Below, piece after piece: positions 48,354 through 56,396 of a stretch of DNA of 64,000 nucleotides; position 1 is the first letter of the stretch; every line of letters begins with the position of its first letter. The notes beneath the pieces were generated by a model. That model worked only from the letters and a program-made list of their open reading frames with translations, ran no database searches and was not told the DNA's origin. The stretch comes from Campylobacter jejuni subsp. jejuni 414 (GTDB lineage: Bacteria > Campylobacterota > Campylobacteria > Campylobacterales > Campylobacteraceae). The position numbers and the translations under genes were made by a program. Location: positions 406,583 to 470,582 of the forward strand of contig CM000855.1 of assembly GCA_000163995.1 (NCBI GenBank), written 5' to 3'.

Positions 48354-49430
48354 TTATTTTATTCTAAAGATATATTTTGCAATGCGTTCAAAATGAATTC
48401 TTAGATAAGGTTTATAAATTACAAAACCACCCAAAAGACCCAAAATGCTTCCTATTACGACATCAATTAAGCGCGAAAGTATCAATGCATTTGCATTTTC
48501 ACTCATAAAATTAGCTGCTTCTGAAAGATAAGTAGCATAAGGAGTAAAAAAAATCATAGCTAAAGCATAGTTTCGATTGAGTAAAAATTGTCCTATAAAA
48601 AATAAAAACATCATAAGCAAAACAAACTCTATATTGTGAAATTGTTTAGATAAAAGCCACCATGCAAAACATACCCCTAAAGCTGTTCCTATGATACGTT
48701 GAATTTGTTTAATCCATATAGAATTTAAAGTGACGCCTTGCATTATAGTTGTGCAAGAAATAGCTATCCAATAACTTCTTTCAAGTTCTAAAAAAGTTCC
48801 TAAAAATATAGAAAAAGCCACAAAAGAACCCATGATTAAAGAATCTACAAAAACCGCATCAAAACCTATGTATTCTCTAGGTGGAATTTCGCAAGGTAGA
48901 GAATTTTTAAACCCATAAATCACAACGATAGAATACAAAAGAGCCATTAAATTTGCCACCATTGCTCCAAGAAAAACAAGCCCTACTAAAAAGATAAAAT
49001 CTTTAGATTCAAAAGGAGAATAAGCCCCCAAAACACAAGAAAATACAAAGAAAAAATACCCTGGCGCTCCGATATTATAATATCTAATCAAAACAGAACT
49101 TCCCATAGCCACAAGTCCTATAGGGATAAAAGCAAAAATTGAAGGTAGAAAATGAGTTAAAATTCCTAAGAAAAAGCTAGAAACTATACCAAAAGAACAG
49201 CACATTACAACAGCCATTCTATGATATAAAGGAGTATTTGGAATATATAAAAAAGATAAAGTTCCTATCATGGCAATGAGTCCGTAGTTTAATTTTCCAA
49301 AAAATACACTAACTCCTAAAACTATACCCACGCCTAAAGCTGCAAAAAAAGGCATTTGCCAAACTTGATCGCTTGAATTTAGTTTGGCAATTTCTTTAAA
49401 ATATTGCTTTAGTATTTTTATTTTATTCAC
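48354..49430 (-). CDS. FUSC/YccS-type integral membrane protein
   Basis: A 358-residue protein with about ten membrane helices in two groups (about 27-170 and 195-345). The segment RSYWIAISCTTIMQGVTLNSIWIKQIQRIIGTALGVCFAWWLL matches the conserved FUSC motif (WxxxT-x-R-x-x-GT-x-x-G) of the aromatic-acid exporter / YccS family. The large cytoplasmic domain seen in YccS is absent. Substrate unknown. It overlaps proA by 4 nt and faces the amidohydrolase gene end to end with only 5 bp between. Confidence 0.8.
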   Translation of the reverse strand: MNKIKILKQYFKEIAKLNSSDQVWQMPFFAALGVGIVLGVSVFFGKLNYGLIAMIGTLSFLYIPNTPLYHRMAVVMCCSFGIVSSFFLGILTHFLPSIFAFIPIGLVAMGSSVLIRYYNIGAPGYFFFVFSCVLGAYSPFESKDFIFLVGLVFLGAMVANLMALLYSIVVIYGFKNSLPCEIPPREYIGFDAVFVDSLIMGSFVAFSIFLGTFLELERSYWIAISCTTIMQGVTLNSIWIKQIQRIIGTALGVCFAWWLLSKQFHNIEFVLLMMFLFFIGQFLLNRNYALAMIFFTPYATYLSEAANFMSENANALILSRLIDVVIGSILGLLGGFVIYKPYLRIHFERIAKYIFRIK

Positions 49431-50659
49431 TCTCTAATTTGTCCTTCCCCATTGATTATATATTTATAAGTGCACATATCTTCAACCCCCATAGGGCCTC
49501 TTGCATGTAGTTTGCTTGTTGAAATTCCAATCTCTCCACCAAAGCCAAATTCGCCTCCATCGCTAAAGCGCGTTGAAGCATTAGCGTAAATACAAGATGA
49601 GTTTATAAGGCGTTGAAATTTGGCTATATTTGAAGTATTATTTGAAATAATGGTTTCAGAATGCGAGGAGCTATGTTTGTTGATATGCTCTATAGCTTCA
49701 TTACAATCTTTTACTAATTTTACACTTAAAGCAAAATCAAGCCATTCTGTATCAAAGGTGTTTTCATCTGCTTTAAAAACTTCCAAATTTGAGTTTTTAA
49801 AATAAGTCAAAGTATTTTCATGAGCATGAATTTTGACTTTAAATTTTTTAAATTCAGGGATTAAAAGATTTATAAAATTTTTAGCAATTTTTTCATGTAT
49901 TAAAAGCGTTTCTAGAGCATTACAAACGCTTACTCTTTGGCATTTTGCATTAAGGATTATTTTTAAAGCTATATCTAAGTTAGCGCTTTCATCTACAAAA
50001 GCATGGCATAAGCCTTTATCTTGCTTGATGAGAGGAATTTTTGTATTGTTAATAATTTCTTGTATCATATTTGAACTTCCACGAGGTATGATTACATCAA
50101 TTAAATCATCAAAGGCTAGAATTTGCATGATTTCATTTCTTTCATAAAACATAGCAAAACAATCTTGCAAATTAAATTTCTTAAGTACCTTAAAAACAAG
50201 GGCAAACATGGCTGCATTTGTAAATTTTGCTTCGCTTCCACCTTTAAATACACAAGCATTAGAGCTTTTTATCATCAAAGCTACGATTTCAGCACTAAGA
50301 GAAGGTCTTGCTTCATAAATTACGCAAATAAGTCCTAAAGGAATGCTTATCTTTTGTATGCTCAAACCCGCATAATTTTTCCAACCTTTAGAAATTTTAC
50401 CTATAGGATCTTCAATATAAGCGATTTTTTCTAAACTTTCACAAAGAGATAAAATGCGTTTTTCATCTAACAAAAGCCTATCTTGCATTGCCCTACCTTT
50501 TGTGAAATTTGCCATATCTTTTTCATTTGCTTCTAGGATAATTTTGAAATTTTCTTTTAAAATTTGAGCTAAGTTTAAAATAATTTTTTCTTTATCTTTA
50601 GGTGTTAAGTTAAGTAGTTTTTGAGAATTTTTCTTAATATTTTCAAGCAAATTTCGCAT
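49427..50659 (-). CDS. proA: Gamma-glutamyl phosphate reductase ProA
   Basis: ProA reduces glutamyl-5-phosphate to the semialdehyde in proline synthesis. The 410-residue protein belongs to the aldehyde dehydrogenase superfamily: KISIPLGLICVIYEARPS, KGGSEA, VIIPRGSSNMIQ, catalytic Cys in CQRVSVCNALETLL and the C-terminal DGGEFGFGGEIGISTSKLHARGPMGVEDMCTYKYI. A downstream FUSC-like gene overlaps it by 4 nt. proB is not beside it. Confidence 0.97.
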   Translation of the reverse strand: MRNLLENIKKNSQKLLNLTPKDKEKIILNLAQILKENFKIILEANEKDMANFTKGRAMQDRLLLDEKRILSLCESLEKIAYIEDPIGKISKGWKNYAGLSIQKISIPLGLICVIYEARPSLSAEIVALMIKSSNACVFKGGSEAKFTNAAMFALVFKVLKKFNLQDCFAMFYERNEIMQILAFDDLIDVIIPRGSSNMIQEIINNTKIPLIKQDKGLCHAFVDESANLDIALKIILNAKCQRVSVCNALETLLIHEKIAKNFINLLIPEFKKFKVKIHAHENTLTYFKNSNLEVFKADENTFDTEWLDFALSVKLVKDCNEAIEHINKHSSSHSETIISNNTSNIAKFQRLINSSCIYANASTRFSDGGEFGFGGEIGISTSKLHARGPMGVEDMCTYKYIINGEGQIRE

Positions 50660-50729
50660 TTTTAATCCTTTATTTACAAAAAACTTGATAAATTATACAA
50701 AAAAATTTAGAATTGAAAGGTAAATATCA

Positions 50730-51665
50730 ATGAAAAAAATAGATTTAATTGTAATAGGTGCAGGTCCAACGGGTATAGGCTGCGCAGTTGAAGCTAAGTT
50801 TAAAAATAAAGAAGTTTTGATACTAGAAAAATCAAATAATATTTGTCAAACTTTAATGCAATTTTATAAAGATGGTAAAAGAGTGGATAAAGCTTATAAA
50901 GGATGCGAAGGAACCAATTATGGACATGTTCTTTTTGAAGATGGTACTAAAGAAAGCACTATAGAAACTTTTAAAAATGCTTTAAAAGAGCATAATATAG
51001 AAGTTGAATTTGGCTCTGAAGTTGAGAGTGTTAAAAATGAAAATGGAGTTTTTTTGGTAAGCACGGGTAAAGGTGTTTATGAGTGTAAGAACATTATCAT
51101 TGCTATAGGCAGAATGGGTAAGCCTAATAAACCTGATTATAAACTTCCTATGACTTTAACAAAAATTATTAATTTTAATGCTAATTCAGTTTTAGGAAAT
51201 GAAAAAATTCTTGTTGTGGGTGGAGGAAATTCAGCAGCAGAGTATGCTGTAGATCTAGCTAATTCAAATCAAGTGAGCCTTTGTTATCGTAAAAAAGAAT
51301 TTACAAGATTAAATGATATCAATCTTAAGGATATTAATGAAGCTGGAAATTCTGGCAAAGTGGAGTTAAAGCTTGGAATTGATATTAATGAAGTAGAAGA
51401 TGATAATGGTAAGGCTAAGGTGAATTTTACCGATGGCACAAGTCAAATTTATGATAGAATCATTTATGCTATTGGCGGTTCTACTCCGCTTGATTTTTTA
51501 CAAAAATGCGGGATTAATGTTGATGATAAAGGTGTGCCTTTAATGGATGAAAATAAACAAAGCAATGTTAAAGGCATCTTTGTAGCAGGGGATATTGCTA
51601 CTAAAAATGGAGCGAGTATAGTTACAGGGCTAAATGACGCTGTAAAAATTCTTTCTGTGCTTTAA
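50730..51665 (+). CDS. FAD/NAD(P)-dependent oxidoreductase, YpdA-like, without CxxC
   Basis: A 311-residue flavoprotein with two nucleotide-binding sites: GAGPTGIGCAVEAKF for FAD at the N-terminus and VVGGGNSAAEYAVDLA for NAD(P)H near residue 160. A late GIFVAGDIAT motif completes the FAD site. It resembles thioredoxin reductase but lacks the redox-active CxxC expected before or within the NADPH domain. The stretch SLCYRKKEFTRLNDIN after the second site resembles the YpdA / bacillithiol-disulfide-reductase group. The cellular substrate is unknown. It stands alone with a terminator hairpin at its end. Confidence 0.85.
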   Translation: MKKIDLIVIGAGPTGIGCAVEAKFKNKEVLILEKSNNICQTLMQFYKDGKRVDKAYKGCEGTNYGHVLFEDGTKESTIETFKNALKEHNIEVEFGSEVESVKNENGVFLVSTGKGVYECKNIIIAIGRMGKPNKPDYKLPMTLTKIINFNANSVLGNEKILVVGGGNSAAEYAVDLANSNQVSLCYRKKEFTRLNDINLKDINEAGNSGKVELKLGIDINEVEDDNGKAKVNFTDGTSQIYDRIIYAIGGSTPLDFLQKCGINVDDKGVPLMDENKQSNVKGIFVAGDIATKNGASIVTGLNDAVKILSVL

Positions 51666-51688
51666 AATTTAGCCCTTGGGCTAAATTT
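51665..51688 (+). terminator. Terminator after the flavoprotein gene
   Basis: AAATTTAGCCC and GGGCTAAATTT form a perfect stem around a minimal loop (effectively 10 bp with CTTG), starting at the last base of the stop codon; AT-rich sequence follows. Confidence 0.7.
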
Positions 51689-51842
51689 ATTTAGTTTAAT
51701 TTAGAAAATTCATATGCAAAATAAAATAAATACAAACAAACTCATTGCTAAGCTATTTTATTTAAATTCTTACATATTAGGACTTTTGGCATTTTATTAG
51801 CGGCTTAAAATATTTTTAATTTTAAATATTTTAAGGATTATT

Positions 51843-53171
51843 ATGTCAAGTATTTTTAGCACTTTAAGCCCTTTTAGGCTTTTTATAAAATGTGCCGTGC
51901 CAAATGTTATAAGTATGGCTTTTATTTCTTTTTATTATATAGTTGATGGAATTTTTGTTGGAAAATATCTAGGAAGTGATGCTTTAGCAGCTTTAGCTTT
52001 GATTATTCCTTTTGTTATGATGTCTTTTGCTTTGGCTGATATGATAGCTATAGGATCAGCGGTGCAAATTTCTATGTGTTTAGGTTTGGGTAAAAAAAAT
52101 TTAGCCAAAAAGATATTTAGTTCTAGTATGTTGATTATTTTTATAATCTCCTGTTTTATTGGAATTTTGGAGTATTTTCTAGGACCTGTTTTGATTGATT
52201 GTTTAAATGTTAGTGATGAGATTAAAACAATGTCTAAAGAATGCATGTTTGTTTTTGCTTTGTTTGCACCCTTTACCATGCTTTCCTTTGCTTTGGATAA
52301 TTATTTAAGAATTTGTGGAAAAACTGCGTATAGTATGGTAGTGAATGTGATTATAGCATTAAGCAATATAGCGCTTGATTATATTTTTATAGTTGGGCTG
52401 GGCTGGGGGTTGTTTTCGGCAGCTCTTGCGACTTGTTTAGGACTTATTTTAGGTGGTATTTTTGGAATTTTTCCTTTTTTATTTCAAAATTTAGAGCTTA
52501 AATTTTCAAGTTTATATATGAATTTAAAAATCTTTAAAAATATCCTTTATAATGGAAGCAGTGAATTTTTTGGCAATATTTCAGGATCTTTATACAGTAT
52601 TTTTGCAAATTTTGTTTTGTTAAAAATTTCTACCACTCAAGCTGTGGCAGCTTTTTCTATCATTTTATATATTGATAGTTTTATCATTATGCTTATTATT
52701 GCTATGGGTGATGCAATGCAACCTGCGCTTAGTTATAACTATGCTAAAAAAGATTTTTTAAGAATTAAAGCCATTGTAAAAGTAGTATTTTTTGCAGGGG
52801 GAATTTTGTCTTTATTTTCTATAATGCTTATATTTATATTTGGAGAAAATTTAATAACACTTTTTACAAAGGAGAATGATCAAGAATTTAAAACTTTCGC
52901 TTATACAGCTTTCATGCTTTTTGCTTTTAATTATTTTTTTGCATGGTTTAATGTTTTAAGTGGTTCTTTTTTAACAGCTTTTAATAAAGCAAATGTTTCT
53001 TTGATTTTAAGCTTGGCAAAAAATTTATTTATACCTTTGTTTTTTCTTTGGATTTTATCTTATTTTATAGGTTTAAATGGAGTATGGCTAAGCCCATTTT
53101 TTGCTGAATTTTGTGTTTTGATTTTAGCTTGGATTTTTCTTAAAAGGATTTTCAAAGATCTATCTTTATAA
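51843..53171 (+). CDS. MATE-family efflux transporter
   Basis: A 442-residue membrane protein with 12 predicted spans in two homologous halves, the MATE layout. Typical stretches are IDGIFVGKYLGSDALAALALIIPFVM in half one and IIAMGDAMQPALSYNYAKKDFLRIKA in half two. MATE pumps exchange cations or drugs for Na+ or H+. It is preceded by AAGGATT and followed by a strong terminator. Substrate unknown. Confidence 0.93.
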   Translation: MSSIFSTLSPFRLFIKCAVPNVISMAFISFYYIVDGIFVGKYLGSDALAALALIIPFVMMSFALADMIAIGSAVQISMCLGLGKKNLAKKIFSSSMLIIFIISCFIGILEYFLGPVLIDCLNVSDEIKTMSKECMFVFALFAPFTMLSFALDNYLRICGKTAYSMVVNVIIALSNIALDYIFIVGLGWGLFSAALATCLGLILGGIFGIFPFLFQNLELKFSSLYMNLKIFKNILYNGSSEFFGNISGSLYSIFANFVLLKISTTQAVAAFSIILYIDSFIIMLIIAMGDAMQPALSYNYAKKDFLRIKAIVKVVFFAGGILSLFSIMLIFIFGENLITLFTKENDQEFKTFAYTAFMLFAFNYFFAWFNVLSGSFLTAFNKANVSLILSLAKNLFIPLFFLWILSYFIGLNGVWLSPFFAEFCVLILAWIFLKRIFKDLSL

Positions 53172-53188
53172 AACGATAGATCTTTTTT
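53154..53188 (+). terminator. Intrinsic terminator of the MATE gene
   Basis: A perfect 11-bp stem (AAAGATCTATC / GATAGATCTTT) with a 10-nt loop overlaps the stop codon and ends in T6. Confidence 0.85.
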
Positions 53189-53217
53189 AAATTTTATCAA
53201 AGGAGTTTTTCTGATTT

Positions 53218-54146
53218 TTAGAATTTATATCCTATGCCGGTTAAGACAATTTGATAGGTTTCATCATAAAATCCTATGTCACTATTTCTTTTTTCTATAC
53301 CATAATTTGCAAAACCATAAAGTCCGTTATATCCCAAAAATTGATTTTTGACAACTTTTAGATTAAGTTTAATTATATTACCATCTTGTTTTTTATGAAA
53401 AATAGGATCTGTTCCTACTGCATCGTATTTACTAAGATTTAAATTCGGAGTGAAGAATAATCATTAGCAAAAGTTAAATTTGCTCCTATGCTAAAGCCAT
53501 ATCTTGAGTAGCTTTGAGCTTTTCCATCCGCATCATTATAATCATAGTTTAATCCTAAGTTTAATAAGCTATAATTGTAATTTAATTCAAATTCGTGATA
53601 ATATCCCTTCCTTTTTAAGGAGCTTTGTATGATAGCATCTTTATCATATTTATTTTTACTAAACAAATATGAAGCAGTGAATTTTCCAAAATCACTTTCG
53701 TAAAGTTGAGAAATTTTAAAACCATATCTATCAACGTCGGTTTCTTCTCTGTTACCTATTTCATAAGGATTTGCATAAGCTTTTTCTCTTAAGGAAGAAA
53801 TTACAGAAAAAGAAGTACTAAAACGCTCTAAATAAGCTCTTTCATAGCCTAAAGTTATACCACTGATATCTCTTCCATTGTAGTTTTTAATAAAAATTCT
53901 ATCATTATCTATAGGATTACCATAGTAAAGTTCTATACCGATAAAAGGAATGAAAGAGGAATCCGAATTATCAGCATTATAACTGCTTAGATAATCACTG
54001 TTTGCCAAGGTTGAAATATTGCTTTTAATATTCCTTGCACCTACACCTATGCTTAAATTTCCACTAAAACCCTCTTGAAATTCCACAGCCATAACTGAAT
54101 GAGTTAAAATAGAGACTAAAGCACAAGAAAATAAATATTTTTTCAA
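53218..54146 (-). pseudogene. CmeR-regulated periplasmic/outer-membrane beta protein (Cj0561c-like), frameshifted
   Basis: From ATG 54146 the protein starts with a signal peptide (MKKYLFSCALVSILTHSVMA) and runs 235 codons as alternating beta strands (YGFKISQLYESDFGKFTASYLFS; YYHEFELNYNYSLLNLGLNYDY), then ends at DYSSLRI. The next frame carries on as PNLNLSKYDAVGTDPIF and ends ...IVLTGIGYKF at 53218, an aromatic C-terminus typical of outer-membrane barrels. One missing base near 53445 causes the break. The full protein would be about 309 residues. Strongly CmeR-repressed Cj0561c of C. jejuni is the likely counterpart, which the operator upstream supports. Confidence 0.78.
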
Positions 54147-54170
54147 ATGTTCTCCTTGAAATTTTGTTTT

Positions 54171-54186
54171 TGTAATAAAAATTACA
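54171..54186 (-). promoter_or_regulatory. CmeR operator
   Basis: TGTAATAAAAATTACA is a 16-bp inverted repeat of the type bound by the TetR-family repressor CmeR (known in front of cmeABC and Cj0561c). It lies 24 bp upstream of the start codon of the broken periplasmic protein gene. Confidence 0.85.
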
Positions 54187-54195
54187 ATTTGTAAT
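54181..54195 (-). promoter_or_regulatory. Second overlapping CmeR-like half-site pair
   Basis: ATTACA-ATT-TGTAAT forms an inverted repeat with half-sites like the adjacent operator but a 3-nt spacer. It shares its left half-site with the first operator, so two dimers could bind side by side. Confidence 0.5.
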
Positions 54196-54299
54196 TATAA
54201 CTAATATTATTTTAAGCATTTATAAAAAAATTAAGTTTTATATTTTAAGTTTTTTTGGATAGAATTTTTAAATCAATTTATATTTATAAAGGAAATTTA

Positions 54300-55676
54300 G
54301 TGCAACAAGAGTATTATGACTTGGATTTAGAACGGGCTATTTTAAGCAGTTGTATTTTGAGTGAAGAAGCTTATGCTAGTATAGCAGGCGAGATTGGTCC
54401 AAAAGATTTTAGTCTTAAAGCACATCAAGATATTTTTAAAGCAATTATGGCTTGTTCTAAGCAAGGAGCTCCTATTTCCCTGAGTTTTTTAAGAAAATAC
54501 GAAAAAATAGACGAACAAATTATAACAGAAATTCTTGCCACTCCTTCTATGATAGATTTGCCTGCTTATGTAAATGAACTTCGTGAAAAGTCTATTAAAA
54601 GACAACTTTTGAGTTTTGCACATCTTTTACCAACCCGTATTAATGAAAATCGTGCTGTAAGCGAAATTGCAGATGAAATTAGCAAAGAAATTTTTAATAT
54701 TACAAATCGTGTCAATTCTAAAGATATTAAAGATATTAAAATCGTATTATCAGAACTTTTTGGAGAATTTACAAAGCAAAAAACTTTAGAAAATAGAAGC
54801 ATTATAGGACTTGATACAGGTTTTGAGGGTTTAAATAAAATGACAAAAGGCTTTAAGGCAGGAGAACTTATCATAATTGCTGCGCGCCCAGGTATGGGAA
54901 AAACAACTCTTTGTTTAAATTTTATTGATAAGGCTTTAAGGCAGGATAAAGGAGTGGCTTTATTTTCTCTTGAAATGCCTGCAACTCAAATCATGCAAAG
55001 AATGCTCTCTTCAAAAACTTCTATCCCTTTGCAAAAAATTTTAACCGCGGATTTAAACGATGATGAATGGGGGCGTTTAGGAGATGCTTGTAATGATTAT
55101 AGTCAAAAGAAATTGTATATCTATGATAGCGGATATGCTACCATTGCTGATGTAAGGGCTATTTTAAGGCGTTTGAAATCTCAAGATGAGAGCATAGGAC
55201 TTTGTGTAATTGACTATATAGGCCTTATGATGAGTAATTCAAATTTTAATGATAGGCATTTACAAGTTAGTGAAATTTCAAGAGGACTTAAGCTTTTAGC
55301 TAGGGAACTTGATATGCCTATTATTGCACTTTCGCAACTTAATCGTGGTTTGGAGCAAAGAGCAAATAAGCGTCCTTTGATGAGTGACCTAAGAGAAAGT
55401 GGAGCTATAGAGCAAGATGCGGATGCTATTTTGTTTGTGTATCGTGATGAGGTTTATAGAGAACAAGAAGAAAAAGAAAAAGAAAATAAGGCTAAAGCTG
55501 AGGGCAAAGCTTATCAAAGATTTTTTATACCAAACCCTATGCAAGAAAATGCTGAAATTATCGTCGGAAAAAATAGAAATGGGCCTGTTGGAACTATAGA
55601 GGTTATATTTTTAAAAGAAAAATCTTGTTTTGTAGATAAACCTATAGGTTATGAAGCTACTGAATTTACGGGCTAG
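54300..55676 (+). CDS. dnaB: Replicative DNA helicase DnaB
   Basis: DnaB is the hexameric helicase of the replication fork. I place the start at GTG 54300 (AAAGGAAA upstream), giving 458 residues beginning VQQEYYDLDLERAILSSCI; the frame is open 15 codons further up without support. The N-terminal primase-binding domain spans about 1-110 and a linker follows. The RecA-type motor has Walker A ARPGMGKTTLCLNF, SLEMPATQIMQRM and Walker B LCVIDYIGLM, with LSQLNRGLEQRANKRPLMSDLRESGAIEQDAD. A Lys/Glu-rich insertion precedes the C-terminal IVGKNRNGPVG motif. Confidence 0.96.
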   Translation: MQQEYYDLDLERAILSSCILSEEAYASIAGEIGPKDFSLKAHQDIFKAIMACSKQGAPISLSFLRKYEKIDEQIITEILATPSMIDLPAYVNELREKSIKRQLLSFAHLLPTRINENRAVSEIADEISKEIFNITNRVNSKDIKDIKIVLSELFGEFTKQKTLENRSIIGLDTGFEGLNKMTKGFKAGELIIIAARPGMGKTTLCLNFIDKALRQDKGVALFSLEMPATQIMQRMLSSKTSIPLQKILTADLNDDEWGRLGDACNDYSQKKLYIYDSGYATIADVRAILRRLKSQDESIGLCVIDYIGLMMSNSNFNDRHLQVSEISRGLKLLARELDMPIIALSQLNRGLEQRANKRPLMSDLRESGAIEQDADAILFVYRDEVYREQEEKEKENKAKAEGKAYQRFFIPNPMQENAEIIVGKNRNGPVGTIEVIFLKEKSCFVDKPIGYEATEFTG

Positions 55677-55762
55677 TTTCAACAAAAAAGTTATTTTTTA
55701 CGACACAAGCTGTCGCAAGAGGAAATTATACTTTCTTTGTTATTTTAAAACAAGGAGAAAAA

Positions 55763-55867
55763 ATGAAAAACAATGAATTTGAGTTTGATTTTCACGATGT
55801 TAAATTCATTTTAAGATATATAAAATTGAAAAAACTTCAAAAAAAGAAATGGAATTTTCAACAATAG
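55763..55867 (+). CDS. Possible 34-residue peptide
   Basis: A short frame, MKNNEFEFDFHDVKFILRYI and a lysine-rich tail, stands behind a very good ribosome-binding site (AAGGAGAAAAA directly before the ATG) and a TATACT box about 35 bp further up. It is too short to classify. It could be a genuine small protein or the 5' remnant of a longer lost gene, since the following 100 bp hold another fragment. Confidence 0.35.
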   Translation: MKNNEFEFDFHDVKFILRYIKLKKLQKKKWNFQQ

Positions 55868-55886
55868 AAAAATAAGCAATAATAAA

Positions 55887-55974
55887 ACTATTTCAAAAAT
55901 GCATAAAATGTGGTAAAAGCTTTTTAACTAAGCCCAAAAGTGGTGCTTTAAATTCTTTATTTTATATGCTCTAA
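55887..55974 (+). pseudogene. Fragment with a CxxC zinc-knuckle motif
   Basis: One frame reads KLFQKCIKCGKSFLTKPKSGALNSLFYML before a stop, with no start codon of its own. The KCIKCGKSF pattern looks like half a zinc ribbon. With the short peptide just upstream it accounts for part of the 450-bp gap between dnaB and the tRNAs. The rest (about 55975-56124) shows nothing recognisable. Confidence 0.3.
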
Positions 55975-56124
55975 TGCCAGTGAGATTGAAAGAAGAATGT
56001 TATTATTTTTATAATTAAATACTCTAAAATCTTAGAATATTATAACTTTATCAAAAAAGTTCTTTTAAAAGCTTGCAAAAAATTCTAATCTTTACGATTT
56101 AGCTTATAGTATGCAAGTTATAAC

Positions 56125-56200
56125 TGGTTGCGAAGGGGAGATTTGAACTCCCGACCTTCGGGTTATGAGCCCGACGAGCTAACCACTGCTCTACTTCGCG
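56125..56200 (-). tRNA. Initiator tRNA-fMet (CAT)
   Basis: The minus strand folds as a complete cloverleaf with encoded CCA and anticodon CAT in CTCATAA. It is the initiator species: the acceptor ends C1 and A72 do not pair (CGCGAAG against CTTCGCA), and three consecutive G-C pairs close the anticodon stem (GGG/CCC). Both features direct formylation and P-site entry. Confidence 0.95.
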
Positions 56201-56234
56201 GCATATAAAATGATTAAAATGTAAGTAAGAAAAG

Positions 56235-56309
56235 TGGATGGGGTAAAGGGATTCGAACCCCTGAATGACAGGACCAAAACCTGTTGCCTTACCGCTTGGC
56301 GATACCCCA
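56235..56309 (-). tRNA. tRNA-Gln (TTG)
   Basis: The minus strand begins TGGGGTATCGCCAAGC and folds as a cloverleaf with anticodon TTG in TTTTGGT, a GTTCGAATC T-arm and encoded CCA. The discriminator base is U where many Gln tRNAs have G. It is 34 bp upstream of the fMet gene in transcription order, so the two may be cotranscribed. Campylobacter charges this tRNA indirectly through Glu-tRNA(Gln) and GatCAB. Confidence 0.95.
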
Positions 56310-56396
56310 ATATTTTTAAAAGTCTGATTATAATGAATTTTAATTTATTTGTCAAGCAATTTAAGTTATAATTTTAGAAATTTTAAGGAAATAAAA

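Noticed and set aside
50730-51665. Flavoprotein as thioredoxin reductase TrxB
   Set aside because: The redox CxxC expected in the NADPH domain is absent, so it cannot reduce thioredoxin in the usual way.
54255-54299. Upstream ATG for dnaB
   Set aside because: No ribosome-binding site, and family proteins begin close to the VQQEYYDLDLERA segment encoded from GTG 54300.
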